Positions 8,661 to 17,161 of a stretch of 64,000 nucleotides of DNA are shown here, in pieces. Source of the stretch: Bacteroidales bacterium (lineage in GTDB: Bacteria; Bacteroidota; Bacteroidia; Bacteroidales; F082). Both the position numbers and the translations under genes were made by a program. The notes beneath the pieces are model-generated. The model did not search any database and was not told the DNA's origin. It saw only the letters and a program-made list of their open reading frames with translations. Within the stretch, counting starts at the first letter, position 1; every line of letters starts with the position of its first letter. The stretch covers positions 106,896 through 170,895 of the forward strand of contig JACFNF010000002.1 in the NCBI GenBank assembly GCA_019454985.1. Direction: 5' to 3'.

Positions 8661-10454
8661 TTGGAAGACAAACAAATCACCGAAATCAATGGTATTCAAC
8701 TTTATCATAGTTTCGTAGCCGGTGCAAAACGGATTTTTGAGAATCAACAACTGCTCAATAAGATTAATGTTTTTCCCGTAGCGGATGCCGACACGGGCAC
8801 CAATCTTGCCAGCACGATGCGCAATATTGTGAATGCTGCGCAACCACAAGCCAGTTTAAAGCTTACAGCCATTTCATTGGCTGATGCCGCACTCACGGGC
8901 GCAAGAGGAAATTCGGGGATTATCTTCGCCCAATTTCTTTATGGTTTCAGCAACGAGATTAAAGAAGAAACCACACTTTCCACCAAAGCTTTCGCTGAAT
9001 ATATGCTCAGTGCGGTTAAGTACGCCTACGAAGCCATTGCCAATCCTGTGGAGGGTACGATGATTTCGGTGATTAAAGACTGGGCCGAATACCTTTATCA
9101 GCTCAAAGACCATATCGAAGATTTTCTGAAAATGCTCATCAACGCGCTGGTGAAAGCCGTTGAATCACTCAACAGTACGACCAGCAAAATGGCCGTTTTA
9201 GCCAAAGCCGGCGTGGTTGATGCCGGTGCCAAAGGTTTTGTTGTCTTTCTTGAAGGTATGCTCGATTATTTTAAAAATGGTCAGAAAGAGGTTATCCTCA
9301 ATACCGACACGATTCAGGTTGAAGAAAGTGTGGATGCTATTACTCATGACCAAATCACCTATCGCTACTGTACAGAAGCCTTGATTAGCGGTAAAAACCT
9401 TAGACGCGATGATTTTGTAAAAGCCATCAAACACCATGGTGATTCAATGGTGGTGGCTGGTTCGCCCGAAAAAATGCGCATTCACATCCATACCGATAAA
9501 CCGTGGCAACTGTTTGAAGATATTGCACCACTCGGAACAGTAACCTACAAAAAGGTGGACGATATGGTGATGCAAAACGAGATTGCCTCAAACCGGAAAT
9601 ATCCTATCGCCCTTGTGACCGATTCTACCAGCGATATCCCTGCCGATCTGATTGAAAAATATCAGATTCAGGTTGTGCCGCTTACGGTTCATTTTGGTGA
9701 GGAATTCTACATTGACCGAATCACCATTCAGCCCGAACAATTCTTTCACAAACTGGAATCTAATTCCATCCATCCAACCAGTGCACAGCCTGCTTTTCCC
9801 GACTTCGTGAACCGCTACAATTATTTGAGTAGTCATTACGATTCGATGATTGGTATGCACATTTCGTCAGGGATGAGTGGTACCTGGCAAAACAGCCTCA
9901 ATGCTTCGCGCAAAGCAATGGCTGAATCAGGAAAAAAAATCAGTGTGGTGGATAGCAAACGGCTTACCAGTGCACTGGGACTCGCCGTACTACGCGCTGC
10001 TGAAGCCATCGAAAAAGGAATGTCGCACGATGAAATTGTGAACCAAGCCAACACATGGGTCGAGAAGTCAAAAATCCTCGTTACTTCACGTTCTATGAAA
10101 TTTATGGTGCGAAGCGGAAGGGTGAGCAAATCCAAAGGATTCATCGGTAAGCTTTTTGGCATTAAACCTATTGTGGAGGTGATGAATTATGGGAAAACCG
10201 AAGTGTTTGGCAAACCGCTTTCCGAAAAATCCAGCATGAAAATGGTGATGGGCGAAATGAAAAAGTTCATTGGCCGGCAAGCTGTATGGGGGTACGCCAT
10301 CACCCATTCGGCCAATGAAGAAGGTGCCCAATGGTATGCTGCACAAATGGAAGCTCTTACAGGCAAAAAACCTGTCTTCATCAATCAGGCATCGCCGGTA
10401 CTGGTGGCCAATGTCGGGCTTGGCGTTGTGGCACTCTCGGTTCTCCTCGAATAA
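8661..10454 (+). CDS. Fused FakA-like (DAK2/DhaL kinase) and DegV/FakB-like fatty-acid-binding protein
   Basis: 597 residues from TTG 8661. An upstream in-frame TTG (8619) lies inside the -7 box. Residues ~10-200 form a DhaL/DAK2 kinase domain with the Mg-ADP motif NVFPVADADTGTNL and GARGNSGII. Residues ~230-310 resemble the FakA middle domain (CTEALISG, HHGDSMVVAG, IHIHTDKPW). Residues ~315-597 are a complete DegV/FakB domain (ALVTDSTSDIP, GMHISSGMSGTW, MVRSGRVSK, IKPIVEV). In Firmicutes, FakA phosphorylates fatty acids held by separate FakB proteins; here one chain carries both, suggesting a self-contained fatty acid kinase. A strong terminator follows. Function is inferred from domains only. 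Confidence 0.85.
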   Translation: MEDKQITEINGIQLYHSFVAGAKRIFENQQLLNKINVFPVADADTGTNLASTMRNIVNAAQPQASLKLTAISLADAALTGARGNSGIIFAQFLYGFSNEIKEETTLSTKAFAEYMLSAVKYAYEAIANPVEGTMISVIKDWAEYLYQLKDHIEDFLKMLINALVKAVESLNSTTSKMAVLAKAGVVDAGAKGFVVFLEGMLDYFKNGQKEVILNTDTIQVEESVDAITHDQITYRYCTEALISGKNLRRDDFVKAIKHHGDSMVVAGSPEKMRIHIHTDKPWQLFEDIAPLGTVTYKKVDDMVMQNEIASNRKYPIALVTDSTSDIPADLIEKYQIQVVPLTVHFGEEFYIDRITIQPEQFFHKLESNSIHPTSAQPAFPDFVNRYNYLSSHYDSMIGMHISSGMSGTWQNSLNASRKAMAESGKKISVVDSKRLTSALGLAVLRAAEAIEKGMSHDEIVNQANTWVEKSKILVTSRSMKFMVRSGRVSKSKGFIGKLFGIKPIVEVMNYGKTEVFGKPLSEKSSMKMVMGEMKKFIGRQAVWGYAITHSANEEGAQWYAAQMEALTGKKPVFINQASPVLVANVGLGVVALSVLLE

Positions 10455-10476
10455 ACTCAAGATATTCAATTCCCTA

Positions 10477-10501
10477 AAGCAGGCAAAGCCTGCTTTTTTT
10501 G
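10477..10501 (+). terminator. Intrinsic terminator after the FakA-FakB-like gene
   Basis: AAGCAGGC and GCCTGCTT form a perfect 8-bp stem around an AAA loop and run into a T-tract, 22 nt after the stop codon. Confidence 0.85.
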
Positions 10502-10526
10502 ATTCATTCTAAATACTTCCGGCTGT

Positions 10527-10557
10527 TTTGGCCTTCATCGGCAAATCGCTAATTTTG
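10527..10557 (+). promoter_or_regulatory. Bacteroidota-type promoter (TTTG / TAATTTTG) of the acyl-CoA synthetase gene
   Basis: The -33 TTTG (10527-10530) and the -7 TAATTTTG (10550-10557) are separated by 19 nt, an excellent match. The ATG is 37 nt further on, after an A-rich leader. Confidence 0.65.
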
Positions 10558-10594
10558 CCGAAATATATTGTTAAAAAAATAACATTAAAGCCCT

Positions 10595-12664
10595 ATGATT
10601 ACCAGACAGCTCACCCATCCTGAAAGCATTGTCGTTGTTGGCGGCTCCAACGATGTTACCAAGCCGGGCGGAAAAGTTCTAAAAAACATTCTCGATGGCG
10701 GTTTTACCGGCCAGATCAGTGTTGTAAATCCAAAGGAAAGCAATGTTCAGGGTATCTCCAGCTATGCAACGGCTTTGGATATTCCCAATACCGATCTGGC
10801 AGTGATTGCCATTGCCGCCAAATATGTGCCCGATGTGGTGGATCAACTGGCATTTCAGAAAAAGACCCGAGCCTTTATCATTCTTTCGGCCGGTTTTAGT
10901 GAAGAAAGCCATGAAGGCAAGGTGTTGGAAGATAGAATAGTAGCTACGGTTAATCAAGTGGGTGGCTCATTGATCGGGCCAAACTGTGTGGGAATCCTGA
11001 CGCCACAACATCACAGTATTTTCACTTATCCGATTCCGACATTGAACCCTAAAGGATGCGATTTTATCTCGGGCTCGGGTGCTACAGCCTGTTTCATTAT
11101 GGAGGCCGGCATTCCTAAAGGACTGACTTTTGCCAATGTTTACTCGGTTGGAAACTCAGCACAACTGGGGATCGAGGATATTTTAAAGCATATGGACGAG
11201 ACTTTCGATTCGGCTACCGATTCGCCGGTGAAACTGCTCTATCTCGAAACCATCTCGCGACCCGATATGTTGCTGAAACATGCTTCCTCGCTCATCCGTA
11301 AGGGCTGTCGGATAGCCGCCATAAAATCAGGAAGCAGTGAGGCCGGCAGCCGTGCTGCCTCCTCACACACTGGCGCTCTGGCGAGCCCCGATCTGGCCGT
11401 GGACGCCCTGTTCCGCAAAGCCGGAATTGTGCGGTGTTACGGACGTGAAGACCTTATCACTGTGGCCTCACTTTTTATGCACCCTGAACTTCGAGGTAAA
11501 AATATCGCCATCATCACCCATGCCGGAGGCCCTGCCGTTATGCTGACCGATGCTCTTTCGTCGGGCGGGATGGAAATCCCCGGACTGAAAGGCGAGGCTG
11601 CCGAAAGACTCAAAGAGAAACTTTTCCCGGGCTCATCGGTTGCCAATCCGATTGATTTTCTTGCCACAGGAACAGCTGAGCAGCTTGGCCAGATCATTGA
11701 TGCTGTTGAAAACGATTTTGACGAAATTGACGGTATGGTTGTCATCTTTGGTACGCCCGGTCTTAGCCGGATCTTCGATGTTTACGAATTGCTCGACCAA
11801 AAGATGAAAACTTGCAAAAAGCCCATTTACCCGGTACTGCCTTCCGTTTTGACTGCCGCTGAAGAGGTGAATATGTTTCTGTCAAAAAACCGCATCAACT
11901 TCCCTGATGAGGTGGTTTTAGGCAATGCCTTGGCACGGGTCTATCATAATCCAAAGCCTCAAATGATTGAGCCTGACGATTTTAAGGTTAATAGTGAAGC
12001 AATTCGTTCGGTCATCAACAGCATTGAGGCTGATGGCTATCTTTCACCGGCTCATGTTCAGTCATTGCTCGATGCAGCCGGTATTGCAAGGGCAGGAGAG
12101 GCCGTTGTTCAATCGGCCGAAGAGGCTGTGAAACAGGCTGTTCGTTTAGGCTTCCCTGTGGTGATGAAAGTGGTTGGGCCTGTGCATAAATCGGATGTTG
12201 GCGGCGTTGCGCTTCATATTGCTGGTGAAGCAGAGGTGATTCAGACTTTTGAACGGATGATCCGTATCAAGGATACCACGGCTGTGCTGATTCAACCAAT
12301 GCTTTCCGGCCTTGAGCTTTTTGCAGGCATCAAACGCGAAGGATTATTTGGTCATATTTTGCTGGCCGGCCTGGGTGGTATTTTCATCGAAGTGCTCAAG
12401 GATGTATCCGCCGAATTAGTGCCTGTTGATCTGCCCTTAGCCGAAAAGATGATTCGTCGTCTCAGGAGCTATGCCTTGCTTGAAGGCGTGCGTGGACAAC
12501 GAGGTGTAAATATTGAAGCCTTTAAAGAAGTTATGGTGAGGCTTTCCAGGCTCGTTGAGGCGGCGCCGGAGATTGCCGAACTCGACCTCAATCCTCTTCT
12601 GGCATCGCCCGAGGCGGTGGTTGCTGTTGATGCACGAATTCGTATTGAAAGGGTAAAAAAATGA
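10595..12664 (+). CDS. ADP-forming acetate/acyl--CoA ligase (fused alpha-beta)
   Basis: 689 residues in the full-length fused arrangement: CoA-binding Rossmann domain (SIVVVGGSNDVTKPGGKVLKN, 10-30), succinyl-CoA-synthetase-like domains (VGGSLIGPNCVGILTP; SVGNSAQLGIEDIL) and a phosphohistidine block SRAASSHTGALASPD around 255-270, where the His is the expected phospho-acceptor. A C-terminal ATP-grasp domain (FPVVMKVVGPVHKSDVGGV) completes it. Such enzymes convert acyl-CoA + ADP + Pi to acid + CoA + ATP, conserving energy in amino-acid and pyruvate fermentation. The stop codon overlaps the next start as ATGA. The nearby 2-oxoacid:ferredoxin oxidoreductase would supply its acyl-CoA substrates. 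Confidence 0.9.
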   Translation: MITRQLTHPESIVVVGGSNDVTKPGGKVLKNILDGGFTGQISVVNPKESNVQGISSYATALDIPNTDLAVIAIAAKYVPDVVDQLAFQKKTRAFIILSAGFSEESHEGKVLEDRIVATVNQVGGSLIGPNCVGILTPQHHSIFTYPIPTLNPKGCDFISGSGATACFIMEAGIPKGLTFANVYSVGNSAQLGIEDILKHMDETFDSATDSPVKLLYLETISRPDMLLKHASSLIRKGCRIAAIKSGSSEAGSRAASSHTGALASPDLAVDALFRKAGIVRCYGREDLITVASLFMHPELRGKNIAIITHAGGPAVMLTDALSSGGMEIPGLKGEAAERLKEKLFPGSSVANPIDFLATGTAEQLGQIIDAVENDFDEIDGMVVIFGTPGLSRIFDVYELLDQKMKTCKKPIYPVLPSVLTAAEEVNMFLSKNRINFPDEVVLGNALARVYHNPKPQMIEPDDFKVNSEAIRSVINSIEADGYLSPAHVQSLLDAAGIARAGEAVVQSAEEAVKQAVRLGFPVVMKVVGPVHKSDVGGVALHIAGEAEVIQTFERMIRIKDTTAVLIQPMLSGLELFAGIKREGLFGHILLAGLGGIFIEVLKDVSAELVPVDLPLAEKMIRRLRSYALLEGVRGQRGVNIEAFKEVMVRLSRLVEAAPEIAELDLNPLLASPEAVVAVDARIRIERVKK

Positions 12665-13341
12665 AAAAAACTGATTTTACCATCATCGCCTGCATTGTGT
12701 TGATTGGTGCTGTTTTTGTATTTATGCCACAGGTTTTACAGGCTTATAACACAGCCAATAGCGAACATGGTATGTGGATGAGTTTTGTGAAGTTTGCTGT
12801 TTTGGCCACTTTTGGCGAGGCGCTTGCTTTGCGGATCAGGACAGGTCATTACTATCATCCGGGCTTTGGATTGCTACCCCGCGCATTGGTATGGGGCTTT
12901 TTGGGACTGACCATCAAAATGGCTTTCACGGTATTTGCTTCTGGCGTGCCGGTTTTTGTTCAATATCTTGGTTATGAACAGGCTACAACGGTGCTCAAAA
13001 CTGGCCCTGTACTTGGAAAAATCGGAGTGGCTTTTTGCATCAGCACTTTGCTCAATGTGGTTTATGCCCCGGTGATGATGACATTCCATAAAATCACGGA
13101 CACCCATATTGTACAGAATGGCGGGACGTTGACAGGTCTGTTCAAACCCATTCATTTTGCACAAATTTTAAAAGAAATTGACTGGGATAGGATGTGGAAT
13201 TTTGTTTTTAAAAAAACAATTCCCTTTTTCTGGATCCCCGCACACACCATTACCTTTTTATTGCCCGAGACCCTTCAGGTACTCTTCGCTGCTTTACTGA
13301 GTGTGGCATTGGGAGTGTTGTTAAGCTTGAAGAAGACATAG
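12661..13341 (+). CDS. Mpv17/PMP22-like integral membrane protein
   Basis: 226 residues with about five hydrophobic segments. The C-terminal part (MWNFVFKKTIPFFWIPAHT, then a helix ending GVLLSLKK) resembles the Trp/Pro-rich signature of the Mpv17/PMP22 family, whose bacterial role is unknown. Earlier segments include FAVLATFGEALALRIRTGHY and PRALVWGFLGLTIKMAF. Translation is probably coupled to the acyl-CoA synthetase, since the two genes share an ATGA overlap. That pairing suggests a membrane role linked to the synthetase, such as product movement, but this is only inference. A strong terminator follows. Confidence 0.6.
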   Translation: MKKTDFTIIACIVLIGAVFVFMPQVLQAYNTANSEHGMWMSFVKFAVLATFGEALALRIRTGHYYHPGFGLLPRALVWGFLGLTIKMAFTVFASGVPVFVQYLGYEQATTVLKTGPVLGKIGVAFCISTLLNVVYAPVMMTFHKITDTHIVQNGGTLTGLFKPIHFAQILKEIDWDRMWNFVFKKTIPFFWIPAHTITFLLPETLQVLFAALLSVALGVLLSLKKT

Positions 13342-13411
13342 GTAACGGGCTGTGTAGCAATTAGGTATAATCGAAGGATATTACTTAAGAACATAAAATC
13401 ATTCTAAATTA

Positions 13412-13452
13412 CCGAAAGGGTGCAATCGAGTGCGCCCTTTCGGCTTTTTTTG
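13412..13452 (+). terminator. Intrinsic terminator after the acyl-CoA synthetase/Mpv17-like unit
   Basis: CCGAAAGGG and CCCTTTCGG pair perfectly (9 bp), followed by C and seven T. The T-run leads directly into the -7 box of the aminotransferase promoter. Confidence 0.85.
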
Positions 13453-13453
13453 A

Positions 13454-13461
13454 TACCTTTG
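13454..13461 (+). promoter_or_regulatory. TAnnTTTG -7 box of the aminotransferase gene
   Basis: TACCTTTG lies immediately after the preceding terminator and 51 nt before ATG 13513. No -33 TTG is seen at normal spacing. Confidence 0.45.
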
Positions 13462-13512
13462 TGCAAACACTAACAGTACAACGATTTTGTGCTGTAAGAA
13501 AAATTGAACATC

Positions 13513-14832
13513 ATGAGAAGTACACCCATTGATTACGCAACGGTAAAACAAAAAATTCAGGAACTCGGTGTCGCAAAGGTAGGCAAGGCTTCCATCAGAG
13601 AAATAAAGAAATTGGTTGATGATATCGAAAAAGCCACAGGAGAACGGTTTGTACGTATGGAGATGGGCGTTCCGGGCTTACCCCCTGCAAAAGTGGGAGT
13701 TGAAGGTCAGATTGAAGCACTCAAAAAAGGTGTTGCTGCCCTTTATCCCGATATTCATGGCATCCCGGAATTAAAGAAAGAAATCTCCCGGTTTGTCAAG
13801 CTTTTCGTCAACGTGGATGTTGCTCCCGATGGTTGTATCCCTACGGTTGGCTCCATGCAGGGAGGCTTCGCAAGTTTTTTGATGCTTAGCCGTATTCGTG
13901 AAAATCATAACACCACGCTGTTTATTGACCCCGGATTTCCGGTTCACAAGCAGCAACATAAAGTTTTAGGCTTACCCTTCGCCAGTTTTGATGTGTATGA
14001 TTATCGCGGCCCAAAACTTTACGACAAGGTGAAGTCGTATCTTGATCAAGGCAATATACATTCCATCCTGTATAGCAACCCCAATAATCCTTCGTGGATT
14101 TGTTTCACCGAGAAGGAGTTGGCCAGCATTGGCAAATTGGCCAACGAATATGGGGTGGTCATCATGGAAGATTTGGCCTATTTTGGAATGGACTTCCGTC
14201 AGGATTTCAGCCGTCCGGGTCAACCGCCATTTCAGCCCACCGTGGCACACTACACCGATAAATATGTGCTTTTCATTTCCAGCTCCAAAGTGTTCAGCTA
14301 TGCCGGTGAGCGCATTGGCATGATGGTTATTTCGGACAAATTGTTCAACGCACGTTATCCCGATCTCAAACGTTTCTATCCGAATGACCTCTTTGGCCAT
14401 GCCATGATTTTTGGGACTCTTTATCCGCTGAGCTCAGGAACTTCACATTCAGCGCAATATGGTCTGGCAGCTATGCTCAAAGCTGCCAACGATGGCAGCT
14501 TCAATTTCATTGAGGAGGTGAAGGAATACGGCGAAAAGGCAAAAATTATGAAGAAGCTGTTCACTGACAATGGTTTCCATATTGTTTATGACAGAGATGA
14601 AGACCGGCCGATAGCCGACGGTTTTTATTTCACTTATGCATATCCGGGCTTTACCGGTGTGGACTTGCTCGAAGAGATGTTGTATTACGGCATCAGCGCC
14701 ATTGCACTCGATATCACCGGCAGCGAACGCCTCGAAGGAATCAGGGCTTGTACCTCACTCATTCAGCGTGATCAGTTTGGCGATCTTGAGAAAAGACTAA
14801 AAGCATTCCATGCCGATCATCCGATCATTTGA
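13513..14832 (+). CDS. Class I/II pyridoxal-phosphate aminotransferase
   Basis: 439 residues from ATG 13513; a TTG nine bases upstream is less likely. Fold-type-I landmarks appear in order: MGVPGLPPAKV, PTVGSMQGGFASFLM, the Asn of YSNPNNPSW, the PLP-O3' Asp block IMEDLAYFGMDF and the Schiff-base lysine in FISSSKVFSYAGERIGMM. It should move amino groups between an amino acid and a 2-oxoacid in the cytoplasm; substrate specificity is not visible. Located 176 nt upstream of the 2-oxoacid:ferredoxin oxidoreductase genes and downstream of an ADP-forming acyl-CoA synthetase, it probably feeds 2-oxoacids into that route. Confidence 0.88.
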   Translation: MRSTPIDYATVKQKIQELGVAKVGKASIREIKKLVDDIEKATGERFVRMEMGVPGLPPAKVGVEGQIEALKKGVAALYPDIHGIPELKKEISRFVKLFVNVDVAPDGCIPTVGSMQGGFASFLMLSRIRENHNTTLFIDPGFPVHKQQHKVLGLPFASFDVYDYRGPKLYDKVKSYLDQGNIHSILYSNPNNPSWICFTEKELASIGKLANEYGVVIMEDLAYFGMDFRQDFSRPGQPPFQPTVAHYTDKYVLFISSSKVFSYAGERIGMMVISDKLFNARYPDLKRFYPNDLFGHAMIFGTLYPLSSGTSHSAQYGLAAMLKAANDGSFNFIEEVKEYGEKAKIMKKLFTDNGFHIVYDRDEDRPIADGFYFTYAYPGFTGVDLLEEMLYYGISAIALDITGSERLEGIRACTSLIQRDQFGDLEKRLKAFHADHPII

Positions 14833-14968
14833 ATCTACTGATTTTGATGTGCTTTACCGTTATCTGGTTAAATGCGAACGAAAATCACAGCTTATTTAAA
14901 TTAAATATAAATTACGGCAAGTCAGGCATGTAGGCTTTTTATGAAGGTTTTTTGACAAGCTTAATCCG

Positions 14969-14976
14969 TAATTTTG
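14969..14976 (+). promoter_or_regulatory. TAnnTTTG -7 box of the oxoacid:ferredoxin oxidoreductase operon
   Basis: TAATTTTG lies 32 nt before the ferredoxin ATG. The nearest TTTG upstream is only 14 nt away, shorter than normal. Confidence 0.45.
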
Positions 14977-15008
14977 TAGCAGAAAATGACACCTTAAAAA
15001 CGATAATT

Positions 15009-15233
15009 ATGGCAAAAGTAAGAGGCGCCATTGTGGTTGACGAAGAAAAATGCAAGGGTTGTTCGGTTTGCATCCCTGCCTGCCCCACTTCGGTCATTGC
15101 ATTGGCCAAAGAGTTTAACAGTAAAGGGTACAACTACGCTTATATGGAGAATCCCGAAGAATGTACGGGTTGCACCAATTGCGCCGTTGTATGCCCCGAC
15201 GGGGTTATCACCGTTTATCGAATTAAATCCTGA
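15009..15233 (+). CDS. 2x[4Fe-4S] ferredoxin subunit (delta) of 2-oxoacid:ferredoxin oxidoreductase
   Basis: 74 residues from ATG 15009. The frame is open upstream, but the start at MAKVRGAIVVDEEKC matches the family and follows the -7 box. Two complete cluster motifs are visible, CKGCSVCIPACP and CTGCTNCAVVCP, each giving CxxCxxCxxxCP. It would pass electrons from the TPP subunit to the external ferredoxin. It is the first gene of a four-gene operon, with the alpha subunit 26 nt downstream. Confidence 0.93.
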   Translation: MAKVRGAIVVDEEKCKGCSVCIPACPTSVIALAKEFNSKGYNYAYMENPEECTGCTNCAVVCPDGVITVYRIKS

Positions 15234-15259
15234 ACACGATCAGGCAAAAAAATTGAATT

Positions 15260-16345
15260 ATGGGAGAACTGAGATTAATGAAAGGAAATGAAGCATTGGC
15301 TGAAGCCGCCATCCGTGCCGGCGCCGATGCTTATTTTGGCTACCCTATCACCCCCCAGTCGGAAGTGATCGAATATCTGATGGCCGAAAAACCCTGGGAG
15401 CGGACAGGCATGGTGGTACTTCAGGCTGAGAGTGAAGTTTCTGCCATCAACATGGTTTATGGCGCAGCTTCTACCGGAAAACGTGTGATGACTTCTTCTT
15501 CGTCGCCCGGCATCAGCCTGAAACAAGAAGGATTGTCTTATATTGCAGGCGCTGAGCTGCCCTGCCTCTATGCGAACGTGGTGCGTGGCGGCCCGGGTCT
15601 GGGTACGATCCAGCCTTCGCAGGCCGACTATTTCCAGAGCACCAAAGGTGGCGGGCATGGCGACTATCGCCAGATTGTACTGGCTCCGGCTTCCGTTCAG
15701 GAAATGGCCGATTTTGTGAAACTTGGCTTCGAACTGGCTTTCAAATACCGCATCGCCGTTTTGATTCTCTCCGATGGCGTCATCGGTCAGATGATGGAGA
15801 AAGTTGAACTTTTTGACCCCATCCCACGCCTGAGCGATGAAGAAGTGGCAGCCAACAATCCCTGGGCCACAACCGGCAAAAAACATGGAACTCAACGCCG
15901 TATCATCACCTCGCTCGACTTAGATTCGAGCAAAATGGAGCAACATAACCTTCATCTGCAGGAGAAATACCGCAAGATTCAGGAAAACGAAGTCCGCTAC
16001 GAACTCATTGATTGCGACGATGCCGAATATATTTTTGTGGCTTATGGCTCCAGCGCACGTATTGCTCAGAAATCGGTACAATTAGCCCGTGCCAAAGGCA
16101 TCAAAGCCGGTCTATTCCGGTTGATCACCCTGTTCCCATTCCCTGGAAAAGAAATGGAAGCTTTGTGCAAAAAAGGCGTAAAAGGCTGGCTTGCTGTTGA
16201 AATGAGCGCCGGACAGATGGTGGAAGATGTGAAACTCTCCGTTAGAGGTTGCGCAAAAGTGGAGCATTTCGGACGCTTCGGCGGCATCGTCCACTCGCCT
16301 GAAGAAGTTTTGAAAGCCTTAGAAGAAAAAATTATAGGAGAATAA
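15260..16345 (+). CDS. vorB: 2-oxoacid:ferredoxin oxidoreductase alpha subunit (VorB/KorA type)
   Basis: 361 residues, the normal length for the short VorB-type alpha chain. It begins LMKGNEALAEAAIRAGADAY followed by FGYPITPQSEVIEYL, the pyrimidine-binding start of the PFOR fold, and contains ESEVSAINMVYGAASTGKRVMTSSSSPG and RGGPGLGTIQPSQADY. The C-terminal domain carries YGSSARIAQKSVQLARAKG and FPFPGKEMEAL. With the beta, gamma and delta subunits it should oxidatively decarboxylate 2-oxoacids to acyl-CoA, reducing ferredoxin. Branched-chain versus 2-oxoglutarate specificity cannot be told from sequence alone. The beta gene follows after 3 nt. Confidence 0.9.
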   Translation: MGELRLMKGNEALAEAAIRAGADAYFGYPITPQSEVIEYLMAEKPWERTGMVVLQAESEVSAINMVYGAASTGKRVMTSSSSPGISLKQEGLSYIAGAELPCLYANVVRGGPGLGTIQPSQADYFQSTKGGGHGDYRQIVLAPASVQEMADFVKLGFELAFKYRIAVLILSDGVIGQMMEKVELFDPIPRLSDEEVAANNPWATTGKKHGTQRRIITSLDLDSSKMEQHNLHLQEKYRKIQENEVRYELIDCDDAEYIFVAYGSSARIAQKSVQLARAKGIKAGLFRLITLFPFPGKEMEALCKKGVKGWLAVEMSAGQMVEDVKLSVRGCAKVEHFGRFGGIVHSPEEVLKALEEKIIGE

Positions 16346-16348
16346 ACT

Positions 16349-17137
16349 ATGTCAACAATAACCCTCGAAGATATCATTAAGCCGGAGAATCTGGTCTATA
16401 AAAAAACTCCGCTGATGACCGATAAGGTGCTGAGCTATTGTCCCGGTTGCGGACATGGCACCGCCCACCGTATCACGATGGAAGTGATCGAAGAACTTGG
16501 ACTCGAAGAAAACACAATTGGCATTGCCCCTGTAGGATGCTCGGTGTTGGCTTATGAGTTTATGGATGTGGACATGGTGCAGGCCGCACACGGACGTGCT
16601 CCGGCATTGGCCACCGGAATTAAACGCCTTTGGCCCAACAAAACTGTTTTCACCTATCAGGGTGATGGCGACTTAGCTGCTATCGGTACCGCCGAAACCA
16701 TCCATGCCTGCAACAGAGGCGAAAAAATTGTGATCATCTTTGTGAACAACGGTATCTATGGAATGACCGGCGGACAGATGGCTCCAACAACCCTGCCCGG
16801 AATGAAGTCGTCCACCTCGCCTTATGGCCGTGATGTAGAACGGATGGGTAATCCATTGAAGATTACTGAATTGGTTGCTCAACTTCCCGGAACATATTTC
16901 GTTTCACGTCAAGCGGTTCATACTCCCGCAGCCGTCAGAAAAGCAAAACGTGCAATCAAGAAAGCTTTCGAGAACCAACGCGACAACAAGCCCGGACTTT
17001 CGTTTATCGAGATCGTATCAAACTGTAACTCGGGCTGGAAAATGACTCCAAACGATGCGAATAAGTGGATGGAAGAAAATATGTTCCCCTTCTATCCATT
17101 AGGTGATATCAAAGTGGACGGACAACTGCTCAAGTGA
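16349..17137 (+). CDS. 2-oxoacid:ferredoxin oxidoreductase beta subunit (thiamine pyrophosphate-binding)
   Basis: 262 residues. Motifs are YCPGCGHGTAHRI, GIAPVGCSVLAYEF and the TPP/Mg motif YQGDGDLAAIGTAETIHACN ending in NNGIYGMTGGQ, with a C-terminal SNCNSGW block typical of KorB/VorA proteins. This subunit holds the cofactor where the 2-oxoacid is decarboxylated. Its start lies 3 nt after the alpha stop, and the gamma gene begins 24 nt after its own stop, so all four subunits are probably translated from one message. Confidence 0.93.
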   Translation: MSTITLEDIIKPENLVYKKTPLMTDKVLSYCPGCGHGTAHRITMEVIEELGLEENTIGIAPVGCSVLAYEFMDVDMVQAAHGRAPALATGIKRLWPNKTVFTYQGDGDLAAIGTAETIHACNRGEKIVIIFVNNGIYGMTGGQMAPTTLPGMKSSTSPYGRDVERMGNPLKITELVAQLPGTYFVSRQAVHTPAAVRKAKRAIKKAFENQRDNKPGLSFIEIVSNCNSGWKMTPNDANKWMEENMFPFYPLGDIKVDGQLLK

Positions 17138-17161
17138 TTTTAACCGTAACAACTTAGAAAA

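Noticed and set aside
14951..14976. Complete -33/-7 promoter for the ferredoxin operon
   Set aside because: TTTG at 14951-14954 is only 14 nt from TAATTTTG, shorter than the usual 17-23 nt, so only the -7 box is claimed.
15275..15895. 206-codon open frame antisense to vorB
   Set aside because: It lies fully within a highly conserved gene, has low-complexity His-rich composition and no promoter or homology signal.
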